Shown: positions 43,955-52,411, numbered from the stretch's first letter. The stretch: DNA of 64,000 bases from an uncultured Lachnospiraceae bacterium (GCA_900551115.1 URUY01000004.1:116387-180386); one strand, 5' to 3'. Notes: generated by a model not told the origin, from the letters alone. Program-made: numbers and translations.

Positions 43955-45337
43955 TCAAAGTTCCTTTGGAGTAACTGCCGCAGCATTTGTTTGCGAAAAT
44001 GACTTACGAACAACAAAGGCAAATATAGCAGCCGCTATCACAACACAAATCACATCGCTAACAGGGAAAGCCCATACAATGCCATACATTCCTCCGATTT
44101 TTGACATTAGTAAAAGGACAGGAATAAAGATATAGCAATTTCTACTCATAGCAACGACGAGCGATGTAGTAGACTGTCCCATTGCTTGAAGCGACATAGC
44201 AATAACATTAAATAGTGCATAGAGCCAAGTTGTGCTCAAAATTATCTTTGCAAAGGAAACACCAATAGAAATGGCTTCGCCGCTTGCCACAAATGCACCG
44301 ATAATTCCCTCGGTAAAAATAAAACATAAAAGTGTCAGAACTAAACAGATACCAAGTGCAAGGAACATAGAAAACTTAAATATGTTCAAAAACTTCTTTT
44401 TATTTTTTCTTCCAAGTTGATAGCCCAAAAGGGGTTGTATTCCTGTACCAATACCAATGGCAAATATACCTACAATCGTAACAATGTTCTGTGCGGCTCC
44501 CATACCCGCAACTGCAATGTCTCCGTAACACGCAATTTGATTGTTCGTTACAATGTTGCATACACTCTGGAAAATTGACAACAAGGCGGCAGGTGTGCCA
44601 ATAGCAAAAACACTTGTTGCAATTTTATCCTTGATGGTAAAATCGCGTGGCTTAATGCTGATATTGCACTTACCCGACAAAATACAGAACATATAGTAAC
44701 CGAAAGAACATAGTTGTCCGATAAGGGTAGCAATGGCAGCACCCTTTGTTCCCATATCAAAAGCAAGTATAAATACGGGGTCAAGGACAATATTTACTAC
44801 ATTTCCAAGTATCATGCCGATCATAGACTGCATAGGCTTTCCGTCTGCACGTACCAGAGAAGATATTGTTTGAGAAAGAATTGCAAAAGGACAACAGATA
44901 GCAATGTATGTCAGATAGTCGGAGGTAAAGGAAATGGTTTCTTTTCCTGTAGCCCCTAAAATGCTGATAATCCCGCTTTTGAAAATTAAAAGGATAATCA
45001 GCAAAACGGTTCCAATAATTGCTGCACCCCAAAAGCAAAAGGAAGCGGTTTGTCGGCTTTTCTTCTCGTTCCCCTCTCCGGTGAACCTTGAAATAAGTGC
45101 AACACCTCCCGTTCCAAAAATATTTCCAAAGGAAGTGAACAATACAAAAACAGGCATTGCAAGTGTTACGGCGGCAACCATGTAATCATTGTTTGCCATT
45201 CCAATAAAAATTTTGTCCGCCATATTGTAAACGAGCGACATTAGCATAATAAGTGCTGCTGGAAGTACATTTTTTAGAACTGCTTTTGAAACAGGCAGTT
45301 TATCCATTTCGGCTAAAGCATTTGTATTCCCATTCAT
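43955..45337 (-). CDS. MATE family efflux transporter
   Basis: 460 residues, twelve hydrophobic helices. The N-terminal half shows NVLPAALIMLMSLVYNMADKIFIG, FVLFTSFGNIFGTGGVALISR and the SSLVRADGKPMQSMIGMILG segment; the second half repeats the fold with GIGTGIQPLLGYQLGRKNKKK. This is the NorM/DinF-like MATE superfamily that couples Na+ or H+ influx to efflux of cationic drugs or other small molecules. It is downstream of the AttH-like gene by 18 bases and clearly in the same transcript, under the divergent TetR gene. Codon and base use is more AT-rich than core neighbours, in line with acquisition as cargo. Confidence 0.9.
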   Translation of the reverse strand: MNGNTNALAEMDKLPVSKAVLKNVLPAALIMLMSLVYNMADKIFIGMANNDYMVAAVTLAMPVFVLFTSFGNIFGTGGVALISRFTGEGNEKKSRQTASFCFWGAAIIGTVLLIILLIFKSGIISILGATGKETISFTSDYLTYIAICCPFAILSQTISSLVRADGKPMQSMIGMILGNVVNIVLDPVFILAFDMGTKGAAIATLIGQLCSFGYYMFCILSGKCNISIKPRDFTIKDKIATSVFAIGTPAALLSIFQSVCNIVTNNQIACYGDIAVAGMGAAQNIVTIVGIFAIGIGTGIQPLLGYQLGRKNKKKFLNIFKFSMFLALGICLVLTLLCFIFTEGIIGAFVASGEAISIGVSFAKIILSTTWLYALFNVIAMSLQAMGQSTTSLVVAMSRNCYIFIPVLLLMSKIGGMYGIVWAFPVSDVICVVIAAAIFAFVVRKSFSQTNAAAVTPKEL

Positions 45338-45355
45338 GTAAACCGACCTCCTTTC

Positions 45356-46357
45356 TTAATTCCAACCGCCAACCAACTCTAAACAGCAGTAACCAGTTAC
45401 TTCTTTGCCTTTATAGATACCTGTAATTCTACACGCGCCTTCATACTTTCTGCCTGCTACATCGGGCGATACAATTTCCTGTTCTTTCATTATGGATTTG
45501 ACCATCAAATCACAATGCCATTCGGGAATGACAACTTTCCAAGCAGTAGGGTATTTCATTCCTGTTTCGGGACTTTCATATATATCAAAGGCAGTCGTTA
45601 CCATAGGGTTTACGCCGGCGCTTGCTTGGGTGCCATCATTGTGCAATACGGTTGCCCAACAATTTTCTTTTCCCGTGTCAAGCGCTGTAACTCCAAACAG
45701 GCTTATAAAATCATCATCATTATCAAAATGAATGTCCATCCATACCCATTTACAGTTGTATCCTCCTTTTAATGTTTTTCCCTTTGGTATTCCGGCAAAC
45801 TGTCTGTCAAACCAAACCATTCCCTGTACAGGATATTTTTTTCCCTCCAGTGTTAGCGTTCCCGTACTCTCCATTGTGGGAAAAGAGTATTGATAATTTG
45901 GAACACCAGCAATTTGAAAATATCCTGTACAAAGGCAATACAAAGGATAGCCTTTACCATGCATAGTAATGTCAATCGCACCATTTTTCATAGAGGACGC
46001 AATATGCATTGTGTCAAGGTTGCCCTCGACAGTATCTCTTTCAGTGTGAATTTGTAATCCCTTGTTTGCTACTTGTCCGCTTTTCACTTTGTAAAATCTA
46101 TCCTCGTGATGATAACACTTCCCTGTTTCATCGGTAATGGACAATACGCTGTTAATCATTTTAATGGGTACATGCTTAATACCAAGAACACTTATATGGT
46201 ACATAAAGTTGAGAGTATGACCCTCTGATGTAAAATGTCCAACCCAAAACCATGAGTTACCCGCCATATCCTGCTTGATATTCACATCTGCGATTGGATC
46301 TACAAATGGTTCCGTTCCATGCGAGAAAGAACGAATATTTTCTGTTAATGATTTCAT
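45356..46357 (-). CDS. AttH/CrtC-like lipocalin-fold protein
   Basis: 333 residues from ATG 46357 (AGGAGG 10 bases before); an upstream ATG at 46390 has no site. The sequence fits the AttH/carotenoid 1,2-hydratase superfamily, two lipocalin-like barrels: GNSWFWVGHFTSEGHTLNFM near residue 35, a central GYFQIAGVPNYQYSFPTMES, and the family hallmark YPVQGMVWFDRQFAG near residue 190 (the usual form is G-x-WxDRxW). The C-terminal barrel ends EVTGYCCLELVG. No signal peptide. Known relatives bind or hydrate hydrophobic ligands. Coupled to a MATE pump and a TetR regulator, a role in modifying or binding a hydrophobic toxic compound is plausible but unproven. Confidence 0.75.
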   Translation of the reverse strand: MKSLTENIRSFSHGTEPFVDPIADVNIKQDMAGNSWFWVGHFTSEGHTLNFMYHISVLGIKHVPIKMINSVLSITDETGKCYHHEDRFYKVKSGQVANKGLQIHTERDTVEGNLDTMHIASSMKNGAIDITMHGKGYPLYCLCTGYFQIAGVPNYQYSFPTMESTGTLTLEGKKYPVQGMVWFDRQFAGIPKGKTLKGGYNCKWVWMDIHFDNDDDFISLFGVTALDTGKENCWATVLHNDGTQASAGVNPMVTTAFDIYESPETGMKYPTAWKVVIPEWHCDLMVKSIMKEQEIVSPDVAGRKYEGACRITGIYKGKEVTGYCCLELVGGWN

Positions 46358-46438
46358 TACAAAGAACCTCCTACTTATTTTGATAGCCAAGTGGGTTTAA
46401 GTGCAAATCTGTACTTGACTATCTGTTTTATTTGCACT

Positions 46439-46467
46439 ATTATAATAATGCAACTATGGTTGCTTAA
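46439..46467 (-). promoter_or_regulatory. Cargo promoter with TetR-type operator in the spacer
   Basis: Minus strand -10 TATAAT (46439-46444) and weak -35 TTAAGC (46462-46467) with 17-base spacing. The palindrome GCAACTATGGTTGC (46450-46463) sits almost exactly between them. A second related site TAGTTAAAGCAACTA lies at 46494-46508 toward the tetR start. Confidence 0.55.
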
Positions 46468-46543
46468 TTTCAATCATCAAATTATCCCAATGGTAGTTAA
46501 AGCAACTATTGTCTAAAACAGTTGACATATTAGAGGTGTTCAA

Positions 46544-47071
46544 ATGGATTTGAGAGTTATTAAAACTAAAAAAATAATAAAAGAAGCATTTTTTGAATTA
46601 CGCAAAAAATATCCGCTTGAAAAAGTAAAGGTAAAAGACATCTGTGAAATAGCATTGATTAACAAAACTACATTTTACAAGTACTATATGGATGTATTTG
46701 ATTTATCGACTGAACTCGAAAATGAAGCTATAGAACAGTTTTTTTTGGCAAGTGAAAATCTTGACTGCTTATTTTCCGCACCCGAAAAATTCATAGCGGG
46801 TATCCCCAAAAGTTCAGATGAAAAGATACAGCCTGTAACATCCCTTTTTGCTGGACGAGAAGATGTGTTTATGAATAAAATGGAACATTGGCTACTTGAT
46901 TTCTATAAAAAGAATGGTAATATGAGCATAGAGGATGAAGTTATGCTTCATTTTGTTATTTGCGGTGCGATACATACCATGCAAGAAATGACGAAAAACC
47001 ACATAAACGATGAATCCACTATTGCAGAAAGTCTTGCTAATCTTGTCCGTAAAATTACTATGAGCAAATAA
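46544..47071 (+). CDS. TetR/AcrR-family regulator of the element cargo
   Basis: 175 residues. The N-terminal helix-turn-helix is clear: TKKIIKEAFFELRKKYPLEK, then VKVKDICEIALINKTTFYKYY as helices 2-4, matching TetR family DNA-binding domains. The C-terminal 120 residues are helical and divergent, as usual for ligand-binding parts. It is transcribed away from the AttH-like gene, and palindromic sites with a shared CAACTAT core occupy the spacer. It is inferred to repress the AttH-MATE operon until a ligand, probably the pump substrate, binds. Confidence 0.85.
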   Translation: MDLRVIKTKKIIKEAFFELRKKYPLEKVKVKDICEIALINKTTFYKYYMDVFDLSTELENEAIEQFFLASENLDCLFSAPEKFIAGIPKSSDEKIQPVTSLFAGREDVFMNKMEHWLLDFYKKNGNMSIEDEVMLHFVICGAIHTMQEMTKNHINDESTIAESLANLVRKITMSK

Positions 47072-47317
47072 ATTGAAACAAAAATAATTTTTGATATTCG
47101 CAAGGTGGCGCGGGGATATGTTCATATCGTCGCTTATATTTTTGCGGGACTCGCCGCGTACTATTCGTCTTTTACGGCTTGCCCGAAAGCCTTGAAGTCA
47201 TAGATTTCCGCTTCTCGTTTAGCCATATTTATTGCCTGCCGCCAAGTCTACAAATCTTTTATGAACTTGTTACCCGTTATTACAGTAGAGAATGACTACA
47301 ATTGAATAGTCTCTAAG

Positions 47318-47357
47318 AACGCTATGGAAAGATTTTGTCTCTATGGCGTTTTTCTTT
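47318..47357 (+). terminator. Terminator after the TetR region
   Basis: AACGC at 47318-47322 pairs with GCGTT at 47346-47350; the stem continues through CTATGGA/TCTATGG with mismatches, followed by TTTTTCTTTT. Confidence 0.5.
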
Positions 47358-47500
47358 TATTTCTATTTGGCATTTTGAAGCCTTGTCCGTAGTAGGGAGT
47401 GAAACGGAAAATCTCAAACTTTTTTGAAAATCTATCTCAAAACTTCGGCAAAACCGCCCTGTGCGGTGTTGTAGATAGTGAGCGGAAAATCAAGAGGGTG

Positions 47501-47580
47501 GCGTCAACGAAGTTGACGCTGGATACATTCCCAACAAGCAAAAATCGCCCGCTGTCGGCAGACAGAAAACGGACGATTTT
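47501..47580. repeat. Two strong hairpins upstream of tnpW
   Basis: Hairpin 1 is GCGTCAAC-GAA-GTTGACGC (47501-47519). Hairpin 2 spans 47541-47580: AAAATCG.CCG pairs with CGG.CGATTTT and encloses CTGTC-GGCA-GACAG. They could be an oriT-type structure, a recombinase-associated site or a transcript attenuator. The 92-codon open frame across this stretch has no ribosome site. Confidence 0.5.
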
Positions 47581-47654
47581 GCGGAAAGGGTACCCCTTTC
47601 CTATGCTTGCTATTCAGTTTTCACTTCAACAAACTACGAAAGGACGGGAAAGGA

Positions 47655-47912
47655 ATGGAAAAGAAACGAGATATTGAAAACAACGGATTTATGCCAGGAA
47701 AGGGCAATCCTCTGCATGAAACAGTTGTCTACAAAATCGGCGGCACGATTTTTGAAGTGTCAACGATTTGCGGCGGCTCCGAACCGATTTATAGCAAAAT
47801 GGAACGGCTCATAAAAGCGGAATCCGGTAAAACGCCTGCTGACAAAGAAAGAGAAGCCCGCTATAATGAAAGTAGCAATCTGTTTGGCGGGCGTTCATTA
47901 GAGGAGGAATGA
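47655..47912 (+). CDS. TnpW family transposon-encoded protein
   Basis: 85 residues from ATG 47655; the upstream ATG at 47607 lies in the hairpin-rich leader. The sequence TVVYKIGGTIFEVSTICGGS followed by EPIYSKMERLIKAE is the conserved core of the TnpW-type small proteins that precede serine recombinase genes in Tn4451/Tn5397-like and related clostridial elements. Their function is not established. The stop is 4 bases before the recombinase start, with GAGGAGG serving as that gene's ribosome site. Confidence 0.75.
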   Translation: MEKKRDIENNGFMPGKGNPLHETVVYKIGGTIFEVSTICGGSEPIYSKMERLIKAESGKTPADKEREARYNESSNLFGGRSLEEE

Positions 47913-47916
47913 ACAC

Positions 47917-49559
47917 ATGACAACAAAAAATTATCCCGATAACATCACCGCTTTATATGCCCGTTTAAGTCAAGATGACGTTCTTGATGGCGAGAGTAAC
48001 AGTATAGCAAATAAAAGAAAATTCTGCTTAAGTATGCACAGGACAACGGTTTTCCAAATCCTACATTTTTCATTGATGACGGCGTTTCTGGTGTAACTTT
48101 CGATAGACCTGGCTGGAATGAGATGATACGCCTTGCGGAAGCTGGAACAGTCAGGACGGTTATTATCAAGAATATGTCCCGCATCGGGCGTGATTATCTA
48201 AAAGTCGGCTATTATACAGAAAATTTTTTGCAGAGCGTGACATTCGTTATATCGCTATCAATGACGGTGTGGACAGCGACAAGGGCGATAACGATTTTAC
48301 CCCTTTTCGTAACTTATTTAACGATTTCTATGCGCGGGATACTAACAAGAAAATCCGCGCAGTCATGCGGTCAAAGAGCAATGCAGGGGAACACCTTTGC
48401 AGCAACCCACCCTATGGGTATATGAAAGAACCTGCCGATAAAAAGAAGTGGATTATAGATGAGGGAGCCGCTGAAGTAGTTGAAAGAATTTTTGATTTGT
48501 GTATTGCTGGAAAAGGACCTATGTAGATAGCAAAGATACTGACAGCAGACAAGGTTTTGACAGTCAAAGCCTACTATGCAAAGCGTGACGGAAAGGCTAT
48601 GCCCGATAATCTCTATCGTTGGGATTTTAAAACCATAGCAGGGATTTGGGAATGCCAAGAATATACAGGGTATACGGTTAATTTCAAAACCTATTCCAAA
48701 TCCCACAAGCTGAAAACGTCTGCAAAATGCCCCGGAAAATTACCGTATCTTCTTCAACACGCAACCTGCGATTGTTGAAGAAAAAGTATTTGAGAGGGTG
48801 CAGGAATTGAGGGCAAACAAACGCCGTCCTACAAAGACAGGACGGCAAGGCTTATTCTCCGGCTTGCTTTATTGCGCTGACTGCGGCGAAAAGCTGTACT
48901 TTTGCACAACAAACAGTTTTACGCCCAAACAAGAGCATTATGTCTGCTCCAACTACAAGAGCAATACAGGTACTTGTTCCGCGCATTTTATCAGAGAAGA
49001 AACCTTAAAGCTGTTCGTCTTACAAAGGATATTTGATGTAACGGCTATGTTCTTTGACGATATACAGAGCTTTCAAAACATGGTCTATCAGCAGAGGTTT
49101 GAGGAAGCAGAAAAGGCAGTAAAGCGGCAGAAAAAAGAACTTGAACAGGCAAGGAAACGGATAGCCGAACTTGACCGTATTTTCAAGCGGATTTACGAAG
49201 ACGACATAAGCGGCACAATCAGCCATGAGCGATTTTTGAAGCTGTCCGTCGAGTATGAAGCGGAGCAAAAGGAACTGACAGAGTTTGTTAAGGCAGAGCA
49301 AGCCGCCGTTGATACTTACGAACAGGACAGGACGGATTTTGGCAGCTTCGCCGCCGTTATCCGAAAGTATGTAGGAATACGGGAATTAACACCTGCTATC
49401 GTCAATGAGTTTGTAAAGAAAATCGTTATTCACGCGCCGGACAAGTCCAGCGGACACCGCAGACAGAAAATTGAAATTGTCTGGAACTTTATCGGGGAAC
49501 TGGAACAGGACGAGGATAAGCAGACTATTGAACGGCAGAGAAAAAGCAGAACGGCATAG
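47917..49559 (+). pseudogene. Large serine recombinase (TnpX/TndX-like), decayed
   Basis: The ATG at 47917 begins a resolvase domain with ITALYARLSQDDVLDGESNS (the catalytic Ser lies in this LYARLS motif region). The frame breaks near 48010. The reading continues in another frame (RLAEAGTVRTVIIKNMSRIG), breaks again at the T run near 48228 where one base is missing, goes on as DSDKGDNDFTPFRNLFNDFY, meets an in-frame TAG at 48526 where CAG is expected, and shifts once more near 48725. The last 253 codons (48798-49559) hold an intact zinc ribbon (CADCGEKLYFC then CSNYKSNTGTC) and a coiled coil. At least three frameshifts and one stop make it non-functional. Confidence 0.85.
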
Positions 49560-49560
49560 C

Positions 49561-49578
49561 CTTTTGACTATGCCGCCC
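49561..49578 (+). terminator. Short hairpin after the recombinase remnant
   Basis: GGCATAG (just before 49561) and CTATGCC flank CCTTTTGA; a seven-pair stem at about 49553-49574 without a strong T tract. Confidence 0.4.
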
Positions 49579-49594
49579 TGCAACAAAATTAAAT

Positions 49595-49610
49595 TACTTC
49601 CTTATGGGTG
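49595..49610 (-). repeat. Right terminal inverted repeat
   Basis: Minus strand reads CACCCATAAGGAAGTA, matching the left repeat at 15 of 16 positions. It lies 36 bases after the recombinase stop and 11 bases before the right arm of the split terminator. Confidence 0.65.
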
Positions 49611-49727
49611 TGCCGCTTTACGGAAGCCGCCTTCTTAGCACAAACAATCAGCACAAACGAAAAAGAGAATCCTGCAGTAAATGGATAAAGTGTATTTGCT
49701 GCAGTTGTATACAGACCCTTTGCTGTC

Positions 49728-50924
49728 TTAGAAGAGTTCCTCAAAGCGCTTCATGGCTTCAATCGTATTTTCTCTGCTGCCAAAGGCTGTAAGGCGGAAG
49801 AAGTTTTTGCCGTTTGAGCCAAAGCCGGCGCCGGGTGTACCTACCACCTGAATCTTATTTAACATATAATCAAAGAATTCCCAGGATTCCATACCCTGCG
49901 GGCACTCAAACCAGATATAAGGAGAGTTGACGCCGCCAAAGTAGCGGATGTTTTTCCTGTCCATGCATTCTGCGATGATACGGGCATTTTCCTGATAGTA
50001 TTTAACATTTTCCATGCACTCTGCCATACCTTCTTCGGTAAATACTTCGGCAGCACCTTTCTGCACAATATAGGAAACACCGTTGAATTTGGTAGTCTGT
50101 CTGCGGTTCCACATAGCATTTATGGACATTTCCTTACCATTGGATGCATTGAATTTCAAATCAAGAGGCACGATGGTATAGCCGCAGCGGGTACCGGTAA
50201 AGCTTGCCATTTTACTTAAGGAGCAGAACTCGATAGCACATTTTTTTGCACCTTCGACAGCAAAAATACTGCGGGGCAGAGACTTGTCGGTAATGAAGCA
50301 CTCGTATGCGGAATCATAGAGAATAATTGCATCGTTAGCCAGTGCGTAGTCCACCCATTCCTTTAACTGGTCGTAGTTGTAGGTAGCGCCGGTAGGATTG
50401 TTGGGGGAGCAGATATAAATGATATCGGCATGCACGTTTTTATCCGGCATGGGCAGGAAGTTGTTTTCGGCATTGGCATTGATATAGGTGATATTTCTGC
50501 CGTTCATGACATTGGTATCTACATAAACAGGGTAAACCGGGTCAGGAATCAGGATTACATTATCCTGTGCAAAAAGGTCGGTGATATTGCCGGTATCGCT
50601 CTTTGCGCCGTCAGAAATAAAGATTTCCCTTGCATCAACGGAAACCCCGTTTCTTGCGTAATAGTCTACGATGGAGTTTCTTACGAAGTCGTAGCCCTGC
50701 TCAGGACCGTAGCCTTTAAAGGTCTCGGAAGAAGCCTGTGCATCCACGCCCTCATGCAGCGCTTTGATGACTTTGTTTCCGATGGGCAGGGTAACGTCAC
50801 CTATTCCCAGGCGGATTATCTTTTTGTCAGGATGTGCAGCGGTATAAGCTACTACACGGTGAGCAATTTCAGTAAAAAGATAGCTTTCTTTCAGATTTAA
50901 ATAGTTTTCATTTAACTTTGGCAT
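49728..50924 (-). CDS. dapL: LL-diaminopimelate aminotransferase
   Basis: 398 residues, class I/II PLP aminotransferase fold. N-terminal LNENYLNLKESYLFTEIAHR and IIRLGIGDVTLPIGNKVI are characteristic of DapL. PLP contacts are seen in DGAKSDTGNI, YICSPNNPTGATY and the Schiff-base Lys in SLSKMASFTGTRCGY near residue 235. It converts tetrahydrodipicolinate directly to LL-diaminopimelate for lysine and peptidoglycan. The site GAGGAGG is 7 bases before ATG 50924. Downstream lie the split terminator arm and the inserted element, so loss of proper termination could let dapL transcripts run into the element's right end. Confidence 0.95.
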   Translation of the reverse strand: MPKLNENYLNLKESYLFTEIAHRVVAYTAAHPDKKIIRLGIGDVTLPIGNKVIKALHEGVDAQASSETFKGYGPEQGYDFVRNSIVDYYARNGVSVDAREIFISDGAKSDTGNITDLFAQDNVILIPDPVYPVYVDTNVMNGRNITYINANAENNFLPMPDKNVHADIIYICSPNNPTGATYNYDQLKEWVDYALANDAIILYDSAYECFITDKSLPRSIFAVEGAKKCAIEFCSLSKMASFTGTRCGYTIVPLDLKFNASNGKEMSINAMWNRRQTTKFNGVSYIVQKGAAEVFTEEGMAECMENVKYYQENARIIAECMDRKNIRYFGGVNSPYIWFECPQGMESWEFFDYMLNKIQVVGTPGAGFGSNGKNFFRLTAFGSRENTIEAMKRFEELF

Positions 50925-50955
50925 GGTATGTCCTCCTCGTTGTATTACATATTCT

Positions 50956-51654
50956 TTATATATTGGTAATCATGTGTTCCACTAAGCGAGCGGAATGTCT
51001 GGCGGCTGCCCTTTCAAAGGAAGGGTAATCCATTTCCGCAGAATCGTCAGCCTTGTCAGAGATGGCACGAATGATGACAAAGGGAAGCTTGTTCAGATAG
51101 GCGCCGTGTGCAATGGAAGCCCCTTCCATTTCGGCACAGTCACCGTGAAAAGTATCTATAAGCTTTTGCTTGATTTCTTTGCTGGAAATAAACTGGTCTC
51201 CGCTTACAACCCTGCCGGTTCTGACACTAATGTCAGGATTTACCTCCCTGCAGGAAGCAACGGCAGCGCTTATCATTGCATCATCTGCCTTAAATTCCCT
51301 AAAGCCCATCTGCGGAACCTCACCGGGCTGATAACCAAAAATTGTGACATCCATGTCATGATGGAGCGCATCGTTGGAAACAAGAATATCACCGATATCC
51401 AGTGCGGAATTTAAAGAGCCGGCCACTCCGGTATTGATAATATGCGTTACCTGAAATACATCTGCTAAAATCTGGACGCAGAGAGCGGCGTTTACCTTGC
51501 CGATGCCGGAACGGACAACAACAACATCGATGCCCGCAAGGGTTCCTACAAAAAACTCCATGGAAGCCTTTGTTACGATACGTTCAATAGTCATTGCATG
51601 CTTGAGCTGCTCTACCTCCAGCTCCATAGCGCCGATAATGCCGATTCTTTTCAT
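50956..51654 (-). CDS. mtnN: 5'-methylthioadenosine/S-adenosylhomocysteine nucleosidase
   Basis: 232 residues from ATG 51654 (GAAGGGA upstream), the normal family length; an upstream start at 51696 lacks a site. Motifs: MKRIGIIGAMELEVEQL with the catalytic Glu12-type acid, the VVVVRSGIGKVNAALC phosphorylase-like strand, GDQFISS, AEMEGASIAHGAY with the ribose-binding Met-Glu pair, and RAISDKAD with the catalytic Asp. It cleaves SAH to S-ribosylhomocysteine and adenine, feeding the luxS product next door. mtnN and luxS are 92 bases apart on one strand. Confidence 0.95.
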   Translation of the reverse strand: MKRIGIIGAMELEVEQLKHAMTIERIVTKASMEFFVGTLAGIDVVVVRSGIGKVNAALCVQILADVFQVTHIINTGVAGSLNSALDIGDILVSNDALHHDMDVTIFGYQPGEVPQMGFREFKADDAMISAAVASCREVNPDISVRTGRVVSGDQFISSKEIKQKLIDTFHGDCAEMEGASIAHGAYLNKLPFVIIRAISDKADDSAEMDYPSFERAAARHSARLVEHMITNI

Positions 51655-51746
51655 TTGAAGTATTTCCCTTCTGTATTTATTATAGTGTGCCCACAAAACA
51701 GGAGCATGGTCTTTTCTGCAAAAAACTGCTTAAAAACTGCCTGTTT

Positions 51747-52226
51747 TTATTCAGGATAAATAAGGCGGCTGTCATCAATCTGATACAGTACGTTGTCCAG
51801 ATATTTTGCAGCCAGATAATTAGCCATGGACAGATTCATATCCAGGTAATTGCCGCAGTCTTTGGGAGAAGCTCCCGGAACTTCGTCTTTATAGTCGCGT
51901 ATGAACTCATACATTTCAATCATAAGCGGGATAATGTTTTTGGACTCATAATCACCGGTTAAGAGCAGATAAAAGCCGGTGCGGCAGCCCATGGGACCGA
52001 AATAAAGTACCTTTTCCTTATAAACAGGGTGGTTTCTTAAAAAAGTTGCCCCTAAATGTTCTATAGTGTGTACTTCTGCCGTGTTCATAACAGGCTCCTC
52101 GTTGGGACTTGTCATGCGCAGGTCAAAGGTGGTGATAACAGCGTCACCGGCTTTGTCCTTGCGGGAAACATAAACGCCGGGCTGAAGCTTAATGTGGTCT
52201 ATTGTAAAGCTTGTAATTTTTTCCAT
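51747..52226 (-). CDS. luxS: S-ribosylhomocysteine lyase
   Basis: 159 residues. Metal ligands are the His pair in HTIEHLGATFLR near residues 52-56 and Cys/His region PMGCRTGFY; the catalytic Cys is in GCRTGF near residue 82. The end LDMNLSMANYLAAKYL completes the family. It produces homocysteine and the autoinducer-2 precursor DPD. Two in-frame starts (52232 and 52226) share the AAAGGT site; the second gives the common MEKI beginning. It is upstream of mtnN, together forming the activated methyl cycle pair. Confidence 0.95.
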   Translation of the reverse strand: MEKITSFTIDHIKLQPGVYVSRKDKAGDAVITTFDLRMTSPNEEPVMNTAEVHTIEHLGATFLRNHPVYKEKVLYFGPMGCRTGFYLLLTGDYESKNIIPLMIEMYEFIRDYKDEVPGASPKDCGNYLDMNLSMANYLAAKYLDNVLYQIDDSRLIYPE

Positions 52227-52351
52227 ATACATCTATACCTTTCTGTTTGGTATCGAAAGCACAGCATCTGAAAAGGGCTTGTGTCTCCCAATTAGAGTAG
52301 CGGATTTATATAAAAAAGTCAAGAAAATTGCGGCAGATACTCTATTTGAAA

Positions 52352-52387
52352 ATATACCTTGACAGGCGAGGTATATTGCGATATATT
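52352..52387 (+). promoter_or_regulatory. padR promoter with overlapping operator
   Basis: Perfect -35 TTGACA (52359-52364), 17-base spacer, -10 TATATT (52382-52387). The inverted repeat ATATACCT (52352-52359) / AGGTATAT (52369-52376) covers the -35 and part of the spacer, a layout of PadR autoregulation. Confidence 0.7.
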
Positions 52388-52411
52388 GTATGCAGGAAGG
52401 GAGGAGAGCTT

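Larger units (their letters stand above)
42265..49610. mobile_element. 7.3-kb integrated element with serine recombinase remnant, MATE/AttH/TetR cargo
   Basis: Bounded by a 16-base inverted repeat with one mismatch: CACCGATAAGGAAGTA at 42265-42280 and the reverse complement of CACCCATAAGGAAGTA at 49595-49610. Inside are a RepA-like C-terminal remnant, an orf8-like and an orf7-like sigma factor gene as in Tn916-type elements, a three-gene cargo, tnpW and a broken TnpX-type large serine recombinase at the right end. No relaxase, coupling protein or type IV secretion genes are present, so it was at most mobilisable and is now probably fixed. Gene-poor parts: 42281-42911 has the RepA tail and low-complexity sequence; 47072-47654 has a terminator and two strong hairpins. 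Confidence 0.75.

Noticed and set aside
46521..46526. TTGACA as a tetR -35 element
   Set aside because: Too close to the start codon at 46544 to leave room for a -10 and a leader.
47399..47677. 92-codon open frame before tnpW
   Set aside because: Runs through two strong hairpins, has no ribosome site and overlaps the tnpW start; treated as structured leader DNA.
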